This document shows, one piece after another, positions 15,426 to 24,400 of a stretch of DNA of 64,000 nt. A model generated the notes under the pieces. It had not been told where the DNA came from and searched no databases. It saw only the letters and a program-made list of their open reading frames with translations. Position 1 is the first letter of the stretch, and every line of letters begins with the position of its first letter. The DNA is from Arboricoccus pini. GTDB lineage: Bacteria; Pseudomonadota; Alphaproteobacteria; Geminicoccales; Geminicoccaceae. Location: the NCBI RefSeq assembly GCF_900187945.1, contig NZ_FYEH01000003.1, positions 62,001 through 126,000 on the forward strand. The letters run 5' to 3'. The translations under genes and the position numbers were made by a program.

Positions 15426-15941
15426 ATGAGCGACTGGCGATGGCGACCGATGCTGATGGCGGATACCATCAAGGTATGCGCCATCGGCGACGAAGTGCAC
15501 GCCGACTATCCCGAGAGTGACGAAGTCTTCCTCGAACGATGGCATCTCTGGCCACGTGGCTGCCACGTGCTCGAATTCTCCGCCGGCATCATGGGCTACT
15601 GCGTCAGCCATCCCTGGCTCCGCCGCCAGCCACCCCACTTGAACCTGCCTCTAGGCAGCCTGCCAACGCCGCCCGAGACCTATTATGTGCACGACGTTGC
15701 ACTCCTGCCGCCCGCCCGCGGCCTGGGTGCGGGCGTGGCGCTCATGGCCAAGTTAGAGATCCATGCCCGGGCGCTGGGCCTGAGGGAAATGGCGCTGATC
15801 GCCGTCTATGACGCGCCCCGCTATTGGGCACGACACGGCTTCACGCCAGTCCTGGACGACGCCGCACTCGCCGCCAAGACGGCCAGCTACGGCACTGGGA
15901 CCACCTACATGGAACGCCGGTTGGAACCGCTGCTTGCCTAG
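15426..15941 (+). CDS. GNAT-family N-acetyltransferase
   Basis: A 171-aa protein with the GNAT fold. Motif A is VHDVALLPPARGLGAGVALMAKLE (residues about 96-119), where ARGLGAG matches the acetyl-CoA pyrophosphate loop R/Q-x-x-G-x-G/A. Motif B is seen in LREMALIAVYDAPRYWARHGF. An N-terminal part rich in acidic residues (GDEVHADYPESDEVF) probably shapes the acceptor site; the substrate is not predictable. It stands alone between cobS and the nifJ operon. The 217 nt on each side show no gene. Confidence 0.85.
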   Translation: MSDWRWRPMLMADTIKVCAIGDEVHADYPESDEVFLERWHLWPRGCHVLEFSAGIMGYCVSHPWLRRQPPHLNLPLGSLPTPPETYYVHDVALLPPARGLGAGVALMAKLEIHARALGLREMALIAVYDAPRYWARHGFTPVLDDAALAAKTASYGTGTTYMERRLEPLLA

Positions 15942-16158
15942 CTGGTGGCAGGGCTTGCCAACATGCCGAGAGCTGGACGCAATGGAGACCGGCACAAATC
16001 TTATGCCGAGAGATGCCGTTGTTGGCGGACGCCGCCAGGCTCTGATTTTATAGCATGATGAGCCGTCATGATCCCCTGACGACCTTGAACAGCGTGTGAG
16101 CCGCTTCCGCCCGACCAGCCATAACGGTGGATCGCTTACATGCCTTTCCGGGTCGCGA

Positions 16159-17163
16159 TCATGACGGCATCACTGCATCACCCAGCATCTTCATGTAGCT
16201 TGGCCTGCCAAGGAGCTCTTTATTTGGCAACTTTTGCCCGCTCATCAGGCCGCGTAGCTCGGCGATGTCCTTAAAATCGCGCGCCGTCATCCAGGCTCGG
16301 AGGTCATCAAGCCAGATGCTCAGGCAGTTCGGGCCGTAGCGCAGCACGGCAGAGCTCGTCATGACGACGTCCGCGCCGGCTAGCAGAGCCTTCACCACGT
16401 CATCGGCACGATCCACCCCCGTCGATGCGGCGAGCGAGGCTTTCAGACGCCCGGCCAACAGCGAGATCCACAAGAGCGGCAGCCGCATCTCCTCCGGCCG
16501 GCTGAGCGGCATGTGGGTATCAAACGCCAGCCGCACGATGTCGATATCGGGCTGGACCAAGCGGTTGAACAGGACGAGCCCGTCGGCGCCTGCCTCGACG
16601 AGGCGCATGGCGAAATGACCGAGCGAACTGACAAAGGGCCCGAGCTTCACCGCGACGGGCACGTTCACGACCCGGCGCACCGATGCCAGGATGTGCAAGA
16701 TGCGCTCCTCAACCTCGCGCCCGTCGAGCGTGATGTCGATCGGAACGAGGGCGACATTAAGCTCGATCGCCTGCGCGCCCGCCTGCTGCAACAATTGCGC
16801 ATAGTTGGTCCAGCCCGCGTCTGTCGCACCGTTCAGGCTGGCGATCACCGGGATGGACAGCGCGGCCCGGGCGCGGCGAACAAGATCGAGATACGCATCG
16901 GGACCCACACCGTAGGGCCCGGCAATCGGCTCCGGGAAATAGGACGTGGCCTCGGGCGAGTTGTTGGCGTGGAGATCATAGATCTGGGCCTCAAGCGCCG
17001 TTTCGGCCTCGATCTGTTCCTCGAACAGCGAGGGCAGTACCACGGCAGCGGCCCCGGCATCCTCGAGGTGGCGCAGGTGGTCGAGATGCGCGTTCGGCGG
17101 CGCCGCGGACGCGACCAGCGGGTTCTTTAGCGTCAGACCGAGATATTGCGTCGTCAATGACAT
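16159..17163 (-). CDS. Dihydroorotate-dehydrogenase-like flavoprotein
   Basis: A 334-aa FMN-dependent TIM-barrel protein of the class I dihydroorotate dehydrogenase superfamily. It opens with TTQYLGLTLKNPLVASAAPPN, the PyrD-like substrate/FMN start, followed by PVIASLNGATDAGWTNYAQLLQQAGAQAIELNVA and PVAVKLGPF. The C-terminal phosphate-binding region is ALLAGADVVMTSSAVLRYG. It is last in the nifJ operon, 205 nt after nifJ. Homologues of this 'DHODH-like' branch commonly accompany 2-oxoacid:ferredoxin oxidoreductase genes; their role is unclear and need not involve pyrimidines. The true pyrD would be expected elsewhere. Confidence 0.85.
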   Translation of the reverse strand: MSLTTQYLGLTLKNPLVASAAPPNAHLDHLRHLEDAGAAAVVLPSLFEEQIEAETALEAQIYDLHANNSPEATSYFPEPIAGPYGVGPDAYLDLVRRARAALSIPVIASLNGATDAGWTNYAQLLQQAGAQAIELNVALVPIDITLDGREVEERILHILASVRRVVNVPVAVKLGPFVSSLGHFAMRLVEAGADGLVLFNRLVQPDIDIVRLAFDTHMPLSRPEEMRLPLLWISLLAGRLKASLAASTGVDRADDVVKALLAGADVVMTSSAVLRYGPNCLSIWLDDLRAWMTARDFKDIAELRGLMSGQKLPNKELLGRPSYMKMLGDAVMPS

Positions 17164-17368
17164 TGACAGGTTCCTGCGGCTTTAGGCTTTCTTGCGCCAC
17201 GCAAAGGTCGAGGAGCTGTGCGGCCAGGGCCCGGCAAGGAAGTCGGGAGCGCCTGGTGCCGACCGCGAGTCCGGGCGGTATGGCCGCATGCCGGCTCGCG
17301 CCCCACGACCGCGTCCCCTTCTTGCCGCAGGACGCGGCCACGGCGGTGCCGGCCTGGAACGACCGCCA

Positions 17369-20300
17369 TCACGCCGGTGCCCCGGATTGCTCCTCACCCG
17401 GATTGAAGCGGCTGCCATCGCGGGCAGCGAGATCTTCATATTGGCGGTATTTCTCATCCACGACGCGCTGCGCCGCAGCCAGCACGGCCTCGGCCTCGGC
17501 GGGGCGCGTCTGGGCCAGCGAGCGGTAGCGCACCTCCTTGTAGGCATAATCGCGCAGCTTGACGTGGGGGCGCGGCGAATCCAGCCGGAACGGGTTCTCG
17601 CCTACAGTGCGCATGGTCGGGTTGAAGCGGAACAACGGCCAGTAACCGCTGGCGGTCGCCATATCCTGCTGCTTCATGCCAAAGCGCATATCGATGCCAT
17701 GCGCGATGCAATGGCTGTAGGCAAGGATCAGCGATGGCCCTTCATAAGCCTCCGCCTCGCGGAACGCTTCCAGGGCTTGCTGTGCATTGGCGCCCATGGC
17801 GATCTGCGCAACATAGACGTTGCCGTAGGCGATCGCCTGCAAGGCAAGATCCTTGCGCGCCGTGCGCTTGCCGGCGGCGGCGAACTTCGCGACAGCCCCG
17901 AGCGGCGTCGCCTTGGAGGCTTGGCCGCCGGTGTTGGAATAGACCTCCGTGTCCAGCACCAGGACATTGACATTGCGGCCGGAGGCCAGGACGTGGTCAA
18001 GCCCGCCATAGCCGATGTCGTAGGCCCACCCATCGCCGCCAACCAGCCAGATGCTCCGCCGCACGAGGTGATCGACGACGGAGAGCAGATCCTCAGCCGC
18101 CGCCTCGCCGGGCAGCGCCAGCAGCTTGGTCTTCAGTTCCGCGACCCGGATACGCTGCGCACGGATGTCCGATTCCTCGATCTGCGGGGCGGCGGCTATG
18201 GCCTGCGCCAGCTCCGGCCCGACCTTGTCGGACAGTTCCGCCAGCAGTTTCAGCGCGAGCTCCAGATGCTTGTCGGCCGCGAGGCGAAAGCCCAGGCCGA
18301 ACTCGGCATTGTCTTCGAAGAGCGAGTTCGACCAGGCCGGGCCCCGCCCCTCTTGGTCCTTGGTCCAAGGGGTCACCGGCAGGTTGCCGCCATAGATCGA
18401 CGAGCAGCCGGTCGCGTTGGCGACCTGCATCCGGTCGCCGAAGAGCTGGCTCAGCAGCTTGAGATAGGGTGTCTCGCCGCAGCCGGCACAGGCACCCGGA
18501 AACTCGAAGAGCGGCTGCAGGAACTGCACGCCCCGGACATTGGCGAAGTCCACGCGCGCGCGATCATTGACCGGCAGGGTTTCGAAAAAGTCGATGCTGG
18601 CCTTCTCGCGCTCGAGGATCGGCAGCTTGTCGACCATGTTGATGGCCTTGACCCCGGGCTCGCGCGGGCTGGTCACCGGGCACGCCTCGACGCACAGGCC
18701 GCAACCCGTGCAATCCTCGACATAGAATTGCAGCGAGAAGCGGGTTTCCGGATAGCCGCGCGCGTTGATCACGGCCGATTTGAAACCCTCGGGCGCCGCC
18801 GCCAGCCTGTCCTCGTGATAGTAGCGGGCGCGAATGACGCTGTGCGGGCAGACAAAGCTGCACTGACCGCACTGGATGCACAGATCGTCTCGCCACTCCG
18901 GCACGATGTCGGAGATGTTGCGCTTCTCATAGGCGCTGGAGCCGGAAGGAAACGTACCATCCGCCGGCATCTGGCTGACCGGTATGGCATCGCCCTGCCC
19001 GGCGAACATGCGCGCCGTGACGGACTTGATGAAATCGGGCGCATTGGACGGCACAAGCGGCGGCATGGCGATGGCGCTGCTGGCGTTCCCCGGTACTGCT
19101 ACCTCATGCAGATGGGCGAGCGCGGCATCGACCGCGGCGAAGTTCTTGTCGATCACGATCTGGCCCTGACGGCCATAGGTCTTGCGGATCGCTTCCTTGA
19201 TATGGGCAATCGCCTCGTCGCGCGGCAACACGCCGGAGAGTGCGAAGAAGCAGGTCTGCAGGATCGTGTTCGTCCGCATGCCCAACCCTACCTGGCGCGC
19301 GACGGCGGAGGCATCGATGACGAAGAAGCGTAGCTTCTTGTCGATGATCGCCTGCTGCACCGGCCGCGGCAGGTGATCCCACACCTCCTCGGCCGGATAG
19401 GGCGCGTTCAGCAGGAAGGTCGCGCCGGGTGACGCTACGTGCAAAAGGTCCTGGCGCTGCAGGAAGACGAATTGGTGGCACGCGACGAATCCGGCCGTCG
19501 CGATCAAATAGGGCGCCTTGATCGCCGTGCGTCCGAAGCGCAGATGGGAGATCGTCTGGGCGCCGGATTTATGCGAATCGTAGACGAAATATCCCTGGGC
19601 GTAGAGCCCGGCATCCTCCGCGATGATCTTCACGCTATTCTTGTTGGCGCCGACCGTTCCGTCCGAGCCTAGGCCGTAGAAGACGGCGCGCGTGGAGGAT
19701 GGGTCCTCGATCGAGAATGTCGGATCGATCGGCAGGCTCGTGTGGCTCAGATCGTCATCGATACCGACCGTAAAGTCTTTGCGCGGCGCGTTGGCCTTCA
19801 GCGCCCCGATCGCGGCCTTGACCATGGCCGGCGTGAAATCCTTGGACGAAATACCGTAGCGGCCGCCGATCACCAAAGGCAGCGTCGTCCGATGCCCGCG
19901 CGCCACGGCGTCGGCCAGGCCGGTCACGACGTCCTGATAGAGCGGCTCGCCCGTGGCACCAACCTCCTTGGTCTGCTCCAAGACGGCAATGCGGCGCACC
20001 GTGTCGGGCAGCGCCGCAAGGAAATGCTCCACCGAGAAAGGACGAAACAGGCGAACCTGCAGCACGCCGACCTTCTCGCCTGCAGCGCGCAGGGTGGTCA
20101 CGGTCTGGCGCGCAGTCTCGGCACCTGAACCCATCAAGATCAGGACATACTCGGCCTCGGGGTCGCCCTCATACTCGAAAAGCGAGTAGTGACGGCCCGT
20201 CATCGCACCGAAACGCTGCATCGCCCGCTCGACGATGCCGGGCACCGCCGCATAATAGGGATTCACCGCCTCGCGCGCCTGGAAATACGTGTCCGGATTA

Positions 20301-20956
20301 TGCGCCGTGCCGCGGATGAACGGATGCTCGGGGTTCAGCGCGCGGGCACGATGGGCGCGCACGAGGTCGTCGTCGATCATCGACCGGATCTCCGCGTCGG
20401 AGAGCAGGTCCAGCGTGTTCAGCTCGTGCGACGTGCGAAAGCCGTCGAAGAAATGCACGAATGGCACGCGCGCCTCCAGCGTCGCCATCTGGGCGATCAG
20501 CGCCGAATCGTGCGCCTCTTGCACCGAGGCCGAGGAGAGCAGCGCAAAGCCGGTCGTCCGTACCGCCATGATGTCGGAATGGTCACCAAAGATCGACAGC
20601 GCCGACGTGGCGAGCGAACGCGCCGCCACATGGAACACCGTGGCGGTGAGTTCCCCGGCGATCTTGTACATGTTCGGCAGCATCAGCATCAGGCCCTGGG
20701 AGGCTGTGAAGGTCGTGGTCAGCGCGCCTGACTGCAGGGCGCCATGCACCGCGCCGGCGGCCCCCCCTTCGCTCTGCATCTCCTGCACGACGGGGATGTT
20801 GCCCCAGATATTCTGCTTGCCCTCGGCCATCCATTGGTCGGCAAGTTCCGCCATGGTGGAGGAAGGCGTGATCGGAAAGATCGCGCAGACCTCGTTGACG
20901 CGATAGGCGACATAGGCGGCGGCGGTGTTGCCGTCCATCGTGGTCCGGGTGCTCAT
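17369..20956 (-). CDS. nifJ: Pyruvate:ferredoxin (flavodoxin) oxidoreductase
   Basis: A 1195-aa single-chain PFOR that oxidises pyruvate and CoA to acetyl-CoA and CO2, reducing ferredoxin or flavodoxin. Domains in order: domain I with DGNTAAAYVAYRVNEVCAIFPITPSSTMAE; domain II; the gamma-like domain (GSDGTVGANKNS at about residue 430); a two-cluster ferredoxin domain with CIQCGQCSFVCP and CTGCGLCVEACP; and the C-terminal TPP-binding domain with GACAGCGETPYLKLL, GDGWAYDIGYGGLDHVLASG and DTEVYSNTGGQ. The extra proximal-cluster Cys occur in ACAGCGE and later in YSHCIAHG. The ATG at 20956 was chosen because conservation starts there. Upstream in the operon are a ferredoxin-fused GltD-like reductase (11-nt gap) and an MFS transporter. 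No nif genes are in the window. Confidence 0.97.
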   Translation of the reverse strand: MSTRTTMDGNTAAAYVAYRVNEVCAIFPITPSSTMAELADQWMAEGKQNIWGNIPVVQEMQSEGGAAGAVHGALQSGALTTTFTASQGLMLMLPNMYKIAGELTATVFHVAARSLATSALSIFGDHSDIMAVRTTGFALLSSASVQEAHDSALIAQMATLEARVPFVHFFDGFRTSHELNTLDLLSDAEIRSMIDDDLVRAHRARALNPEHPFIRGTAHNPDTYFQAREAVNPYYAAVPGIVERAMQRFGAMTGRHYSLFEYEGDPEAEYVLILMGSGAETARQTVTTLRAAGEKVGVLQVRLFRPFSVEHFLAALPDTVRRIAVLEQTKEVGATGEPLYQDVVTGLADAVARGHRTTLPLVIGGRYGISSKDFTPAMVKAAIGALKANAPRKDFTVGIDDDLSHTSLPIDPTFSIEDPSSTRAVFYGLGSDGTVGANKNSVKIIAEDAGLYAQGYFVYDSHKSGAQTISHLRFGRTAIKAPYLIATAGFVACHQFVFLQRQDLLHVASPGATFLLNAPYPAEEVWDHLPRPVQQAIIDKKLRFFVIDASAVARQVGLGMRTNTILQTCFFALSGVLPRDEAIAHIKEAIRKTYGRQGQIVIDKNFAAVDAALAHLHEVAVPGNASSAIAMPPLVPSNAPDFIKSVTARMFAGQGDAIPVSQMPADGTFPSGSSAYEKRNISDIVPEWRDDLCIQCGQCSFVCPHSVIRARYYHEDRLAAAPEGFKSAVINARGYPETRFSLQFYVEDCTGCGLCVEACPVTSPREPGVKAINMVDKLPILEREKASIDFFETLPVNDRARVDFANVRGVQFLQPLFEFPGACAGCGETPYLKLLSQLFGDRMQVANATGCSSIYGGNLPVTPWTKDQEGRGPAWSNSLFEDNAEFGLGFRLAADKHLELALKLLAELSDKVGPELAQAIAAAPQIEESDIRAQRIRVAELKTKLLALPGEAAAEDLLSVVDHLVRRSIWLVGGDGWAYDIGYGGLDHVLASGRNVNVLVLDTEVYSNTGGQASKATPLGAVAKFAAAGKRTARKDLALQAIAYGNVYVAQIAMGANAQQALEAFREAEAYEGPSLILAYSHCIAHGIDMRFGMKQQDMATASGYWPLFRFNPTMRTVGENPFRLDSPRPHVKLRDYAYKEVRYRSLAQTRPAEAEAVLAAAQRVVDEKYRQYEDLAARDGSRFNPGEEQSGAPA

Positions 20957-20967
20957 GGATGCGTCCT

Positions 20968-22593
20968 TCAGATCCGCTCGGGGACCATGTCGATGGCGTG
21001 ACAGGGGCATTGCTCGAAACAGGCGGCACAGCCGATGCAAAGTGTCATGTCGACGCGATAGCCCTTGGTGGGGCCGAGCTTGATGATCGCATCTTCCGGG
21101 CAGGCGGCCAGACAATTGTCGCATTCATAGCAATTGCCGCAGGAGAGGCAGCGACGCGCTTCGTGCAGGGCCTCCCGCTCATTCAGCCCGGCGGTGACTT
21201 CGGCGAATCCCTCGCGCAGCGCCGGCGGAATCTCGTTCTGGCGGGACGGGACGGCGTCGCTGTAGATCGGCAAATGCAGGTCGGCGAAGGAAATGCCGGG
21301 ATGCTTGGCGGGTGCCGCGTAGGCAGCGTGTCGCAGCCAGCCATCGATATGCCGAGCCGCCTTCTTGCCGTGACCCACCGCCGTGGTCACCGTCCGATTG
21401 CCGGGAATCATGTCGCCGCCGGCAAAAATACCCTCGGCACCAGTCATCATGTCGTCACCGACGCGCACAGTGCCGTCGGGTTCAACCTCGATGCCCGGCA
21501 CATTGGCGAGGAAGCGGCTCTCCGATTGCTGGCCGACGGCCAGGATCACGGCATCCGCCTGCAGGGTCTCGAACCGCCCGGTGGGTTGCGGCACCCCCTT
21601 CTCGTCGAGAGCCATCAGCTCGACCTTGATGTCGGTATCACCGATATCGCGGATGCTGCTCAGCCACCTGATCTTGACGCCTTCGCTCAGCGCCTCCTCG
21701 GCCTCGAATGCGTGTGCCTGCATATGCGAACGGTCGGAGAAGAAGACGATCAGCGCTTCCTCCGCACCCAGGCGTTTCGCGGTCCGAGCGGCATCCATGG
21801 CCGTGTTGCCGGCACCGTAGATCACCACGCGGCGGCCGAGGCGCGGCGCCGCACCGGCGCTGACGTCGTGCAGCAGGTTCACCGCCGAGATGACATGAGC
21901 GGCGTCCCGCGCCGGGATGTCGATGTGCTTGGCTGCCTGCGCGCCGATCGCGACAAAGGCGGCATCGAAGCCCCCCGCCTTCTTCTCCGCCAGGATGTCC
22001 TCGACCTTGTGGTTGAGAACGATCTTCACGCCCATCGCCTCGATCCGCTGGATCTCTTGCATCAGGACATTGCGCGGCAGGCGATAAGCTGGGATCCCGA
22101 AATGCAGCATGCCGCCCGGCAGCGGCCCCGCATCGTGGATCTCCACCGCGTGCCCGAGCCGGGCCAGGTGGTAGGCCGCCGACAAGCCGCTGGGCCCGGC
22201 CCCGACGATCAGCACCCGCTTTCCGCTGGATCCCGCGACCGGAATGGTCCAGCCCTCCTCGGTCGCCTTGTCGCCTAGGAAACGCTCCACGGCATGGATG
22301 CCGACCACGGTATCGAGCTCGCCGCGATTGCAGCCGCTTTCGCAAGGATGATAGCAGACCCGGCCATGCACCGCGGGCAGCGGATTGTCACGCACCAAAT
22401 GTTCCCAGGCCTCGCGGAACTTGCCGGCCTGCGCCAGGCTCAGCCAGCCCTGGATGTCTTCGCCGGCCGGGCAAGCCTGATTGCATGGTGGCAGATGGTC
22501 CAGATAGACCGGGTGAGCCGAACGGGCGGGCCCGACGGCACGCCGCCTCGTCATGTCGACGACAGGGCTCATATCATGAAGGCGAGCGCTCAT
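20968..22593 (-). CDS. GltD-like FAD/NAD(P) oxidoreductase with C-terminal 4Fe-4S domain
   Basis: A 541-aa protein. The N-terminal GltD-type Fe-S domain (CNQACPAGEDIQGW ... GRVCYHPCESGCNR, residues about 30-85) is followed by the FAD fold (VLIVGAGPSGLSAAYHLARLGH), the NAD(P) fold (VVIYGAGNTAMDAARTAKRLGA) and the second FAD loop (GIFAGGDMI). It ends in a ferredoxin-like module with CLSCGNCYECDNCLAACP and CIGCAACFEQCPCHAIDM (two 4Fe-4S clusters). Lacking a GltB partner and lying 11 nt before nifJ, it is better read as a ferredoxin:NAD(P) oxidoreductase or electron adaptor for the PFOR than as glutamate synthase. The ATG at 22593 overlaps the stop of the upstream MFS gene (ATGA). Confidence 0.88.
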   Translation of the reverse strand: MSARLHDMSPVVDMTRRRAVGPARSAHPVYLDHLPPCNQACPAGEDIQGWLSLAQAGKFREAWEHLVRDNPLPAVHGRVCYHPCESGCNRGELDTVVGIHAVERFLGDKATEEGWTIPVAGSSGKRVLIVGAGPSGLSAAYHLARLGHAVEIHDAGPLPGGMLHFGIPAYRLPRNVLMQEIQRIEAMGVKIVLNHKVEDILAEKKAGGFDAAFVAIGAQAAKHIDIPARDAAHVISAVNLLHDVSAGAAPRLGRRVVIYGAGNTAMDAARTAKRLGAEEALIVFFSDRSHMQAHAFEAEEALSEGVKIRWLSSIRDIGDTDIKVELMALDEKGVPQPTGRFETLQADAVILAVGQQSESRFLANVPGIEVEPDGTVRVGDDMMTGAEGIFAGGDMIPGNRTVTTAVGHGKKAARHIDGWLRHAAYAAPAKHPGISFADLHLPIYSDAVPSRQNEIPPALREGFAEVTAGLNEREALHEARRCLSCGNCYECDNCLAACPEDAIIKLGPTKGYRVDMTLCIGCAACFEQCPCHAIDMVPERI

Positions 22594-23861
22594 CGGCCGC
22601 TCCTCCGCGCTACCGTAACCGCCGCACCGGTTTCCCGGATGAAGCAGGACAGGATGATGGCAATGACGATCGACGCCATTCCGACCACGCTCGCCTCTTG
22701 GAACGTGCCGAGTGTGCGCGCGCCTTCGTCTGTAAGGTAATTCAAGAGCCAGCCATAAGCTGGCGCGAGCAGGGCGCTGAAAGTGAAGACGAGAAAGTTG
22801 ATGGCGCCCGTGGCACTGCCCTTTACTTCGTCCGGATTGACTTCCTTGATCATCGAATAGGGGATCATCGCCGCTCCCGAGCCGATGCCGAGGACGAGGC
22901 CCAGAACATAGGGAGGCGCCAGGTGCGGCAGGTAGACGATGATCGCGGCGGCGGCGAGCATCAAGATTGCACCGCCGATCAGCACGGGTTTGCGCCGACC
23001 GATCTTGTCGGCAATGTAGCCGAGCAGCGGGCAGCCGATCACCCAGCCTAACGGCACCATGGTTGCGCGATTGACGGCGGCCGCGTAGTCGACGCCCAGG
23101 CCCTCGCGCAGGAACGGCACGCCCCAAATCATATCACCGATCGTGGTGGGCAAGAACAGCAGGCCGGCCGCGAACCCACAAAGATAGGATTGCGGGTTGG
23201 AGAGCACGACCTTGTAGGGCCGCAACGCCGACCAGAGCGAGTTCGATCCGCCCGGGTGCTCGTCATGCCCGCCGGGCGTCGTGAACCACACCAGGAGGGC
23301 AATCGCGATCAGCACGATCCCGGCCAGGATCCAGAAGAGCTGCCAACTCACCACGCCATGGATCAGCGGCCCGACGGCGAACTGCCCGGCCGATCCCCCC
23401 AGCATGCCGAAGCATTGGGTGAAGCCCACGGCGGTCGCCAGCGAGCTCGCGGCAAAACCGTGCGTGGCCAGATAGACAGCACCGGTGAAGGCGAAGGCGG
23501 AGCCGACGCCCTGCAACAGGCGACCCAGTTCCGCGCCGGTGACGGAGCCCAGGCCGAAAAGGATCGCGCCCAACGCCGTCACCAGGATTCCAGCGGGGAT
23601 GACGTATTTTGCACCGTAGCGATCGAGCGCGGCGCCGGCGACCAGCGAGAAGGTCGAATAGGTGTAGTAATAAAGGCCCACCAGCGTGCTGACGCCGAGT
23701 GCCGACAGCCCGAACGTGCCGGTCAATTCGGGGATCATAATACCCGGCGCCGAACGCAAGGCATATTGCGCGAAATAGAAGATCAAACAAAACGCCCAGG
23801 CGGCGATGAAACCGGACTCCGTCCTGCCCACCCGTCGCGCAAGCTTCACAGACGATGACAT
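22590..23861 (-). CDS. MFS transporter of the nifJ operon
   Basis: A 423-aa, 12-helix major facilitator. The N-terminal half has GFIAAWAFCLIFYFAQYALRSAPGIM and the motif A-like DRYGAKYVIPAG; the C-terminal half has the repeated loop DKIGRRKPVLIGG, and helix 5 carries a motif-C-like GGSAGQF. It resembles organic-anion transporters of the oxalate/phosphoglycerate-like groups more than drug pumps, but the substrate is not identifiable; pyruvate or another carboxylate would suit the operon. The ATG at 23861 gives the usual N-terminus; an ATG at 23912 would add 17 residues. It overlaps the next gene by 4 nt and is preceded by an FNR/FixK-like site. Confidence 0.85.
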   Translation of the reverse strand: MSSSVKLARRVGRTESGFIAAWAFCLIFYFAQYALRSAPGIMIPELTGTFGLSALGVSTLVGLYYYTYSTFSLVAGAALDRYGAKYVIPAGILVTALGAILFGLGSVTGAELGRLLQGVGSAFAFTGAVYLATHGFAASSLATAVGFTQCFGMLGGSAGQFAVGPLIHGVVSWQLFWILAGIVLIAIALLVWFTTPGGHDEHPGGSNSLWSALRPYKVVLSNPQSYLCGFAAGLLFLPTTIGDMIWGVPFLREGLGVDYAAAVNRATMVPLGWVIGCPLLGYIADKIGRRKPVLIGGAILMLAAAAIIVYLPHLAPPYVLGLVLGIGSGAAMIPYSMIKEVNPDEVKGSATGAINFLVFTFSALLAPAYGWLLNYLTDEGARTLGTFQEASVVGMASIVIAIILSCFIRETGAAVTVARRSGR

Positions 23862-23930
23862 AGCCGCTCGTTTCCGTGTTTGCCGCCCAATAGAACCAGG
23901 CAGCAATACCATCGCCGGCTGGACCGTGCA

Positions 23931-23944
23931 TTGCGATAGATCAA
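23931..23944 (-). promoter_or_regulatory. Candidate FNR/FixK box of the nifJ operon
   Basis: On the minus strand it reads TTGAT-CTAT-CGCAA: a perfect left half-site and 3 of 5 in the right, or 7 of 8 against the core TTGA-N6-TCAA. It is centred 76 nt before the MFS start codon, which would place a class II (-41.5) start site about 35 nt before the ATG. Its position fits oxygen-responsive activation of an oxygen-sensitive PFOR. Confidence 0.5.
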
Positions 23945-24400
23945 CGGTTCAGGAACGCATTCCATGCGAAATCGCGATGTGAGACACTGGACGCTCGCCA
24001 CGAGCTGTGAGCTCGAGTCCTGGGCCGGGGATGATCTTCCGATGAAGCAAGGCGCGAAGCGGCTCGAGGAGGCCTCGGGCTACGGTCCTTCTGAGAAGGC
24101 GCAACGGGTTGTCCCGCTCTTCCCAGCCCCATGGCAGCTTGGCGGGCAATGCTGCATCCAGCCTAGGCGTGGCACAGCGATCGAGATCCGCGAGAGACAC
24201 TTCGCGACCGGCGAGGCACCAACCTTCCTGAGGCAAGAAGATGGGCGCGCGGTGATACCGAGCGGGTCGGGCGCGAAGATCAGCGGCGTTCCAAATCGAT
24301 CACCCTTAGCCGCCGCCCAGGCGCGGCGATCATGCGGGGAAGGCTGCCGCCGCGGCCACTATCTGGCGGCCAAGCTGCCCGCGCGGGACAGATCCAGGAC
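23945..24400. other. Non-coding region between gshA and the nifJ operon
   Basis: No gene is supported in this stretch. Frames of about 95-145 codons exist on both strands but have no ribosome binding site and no recognisable domain. The text around 24010-24040 (TCCTGGGCCGGGGATGATC) has the look of degenerate dispersed repeats found between genes in high-GC alphaproteobacteria. Confidence 0.5.

Noticed and set aside
17192-19333. 713-codon plus-strand frame opposite nifJ
   Set aside because: Antisense shadow of nifJ; the sequence is low-complexity Arg/Ala/Gly-rich with no motif.
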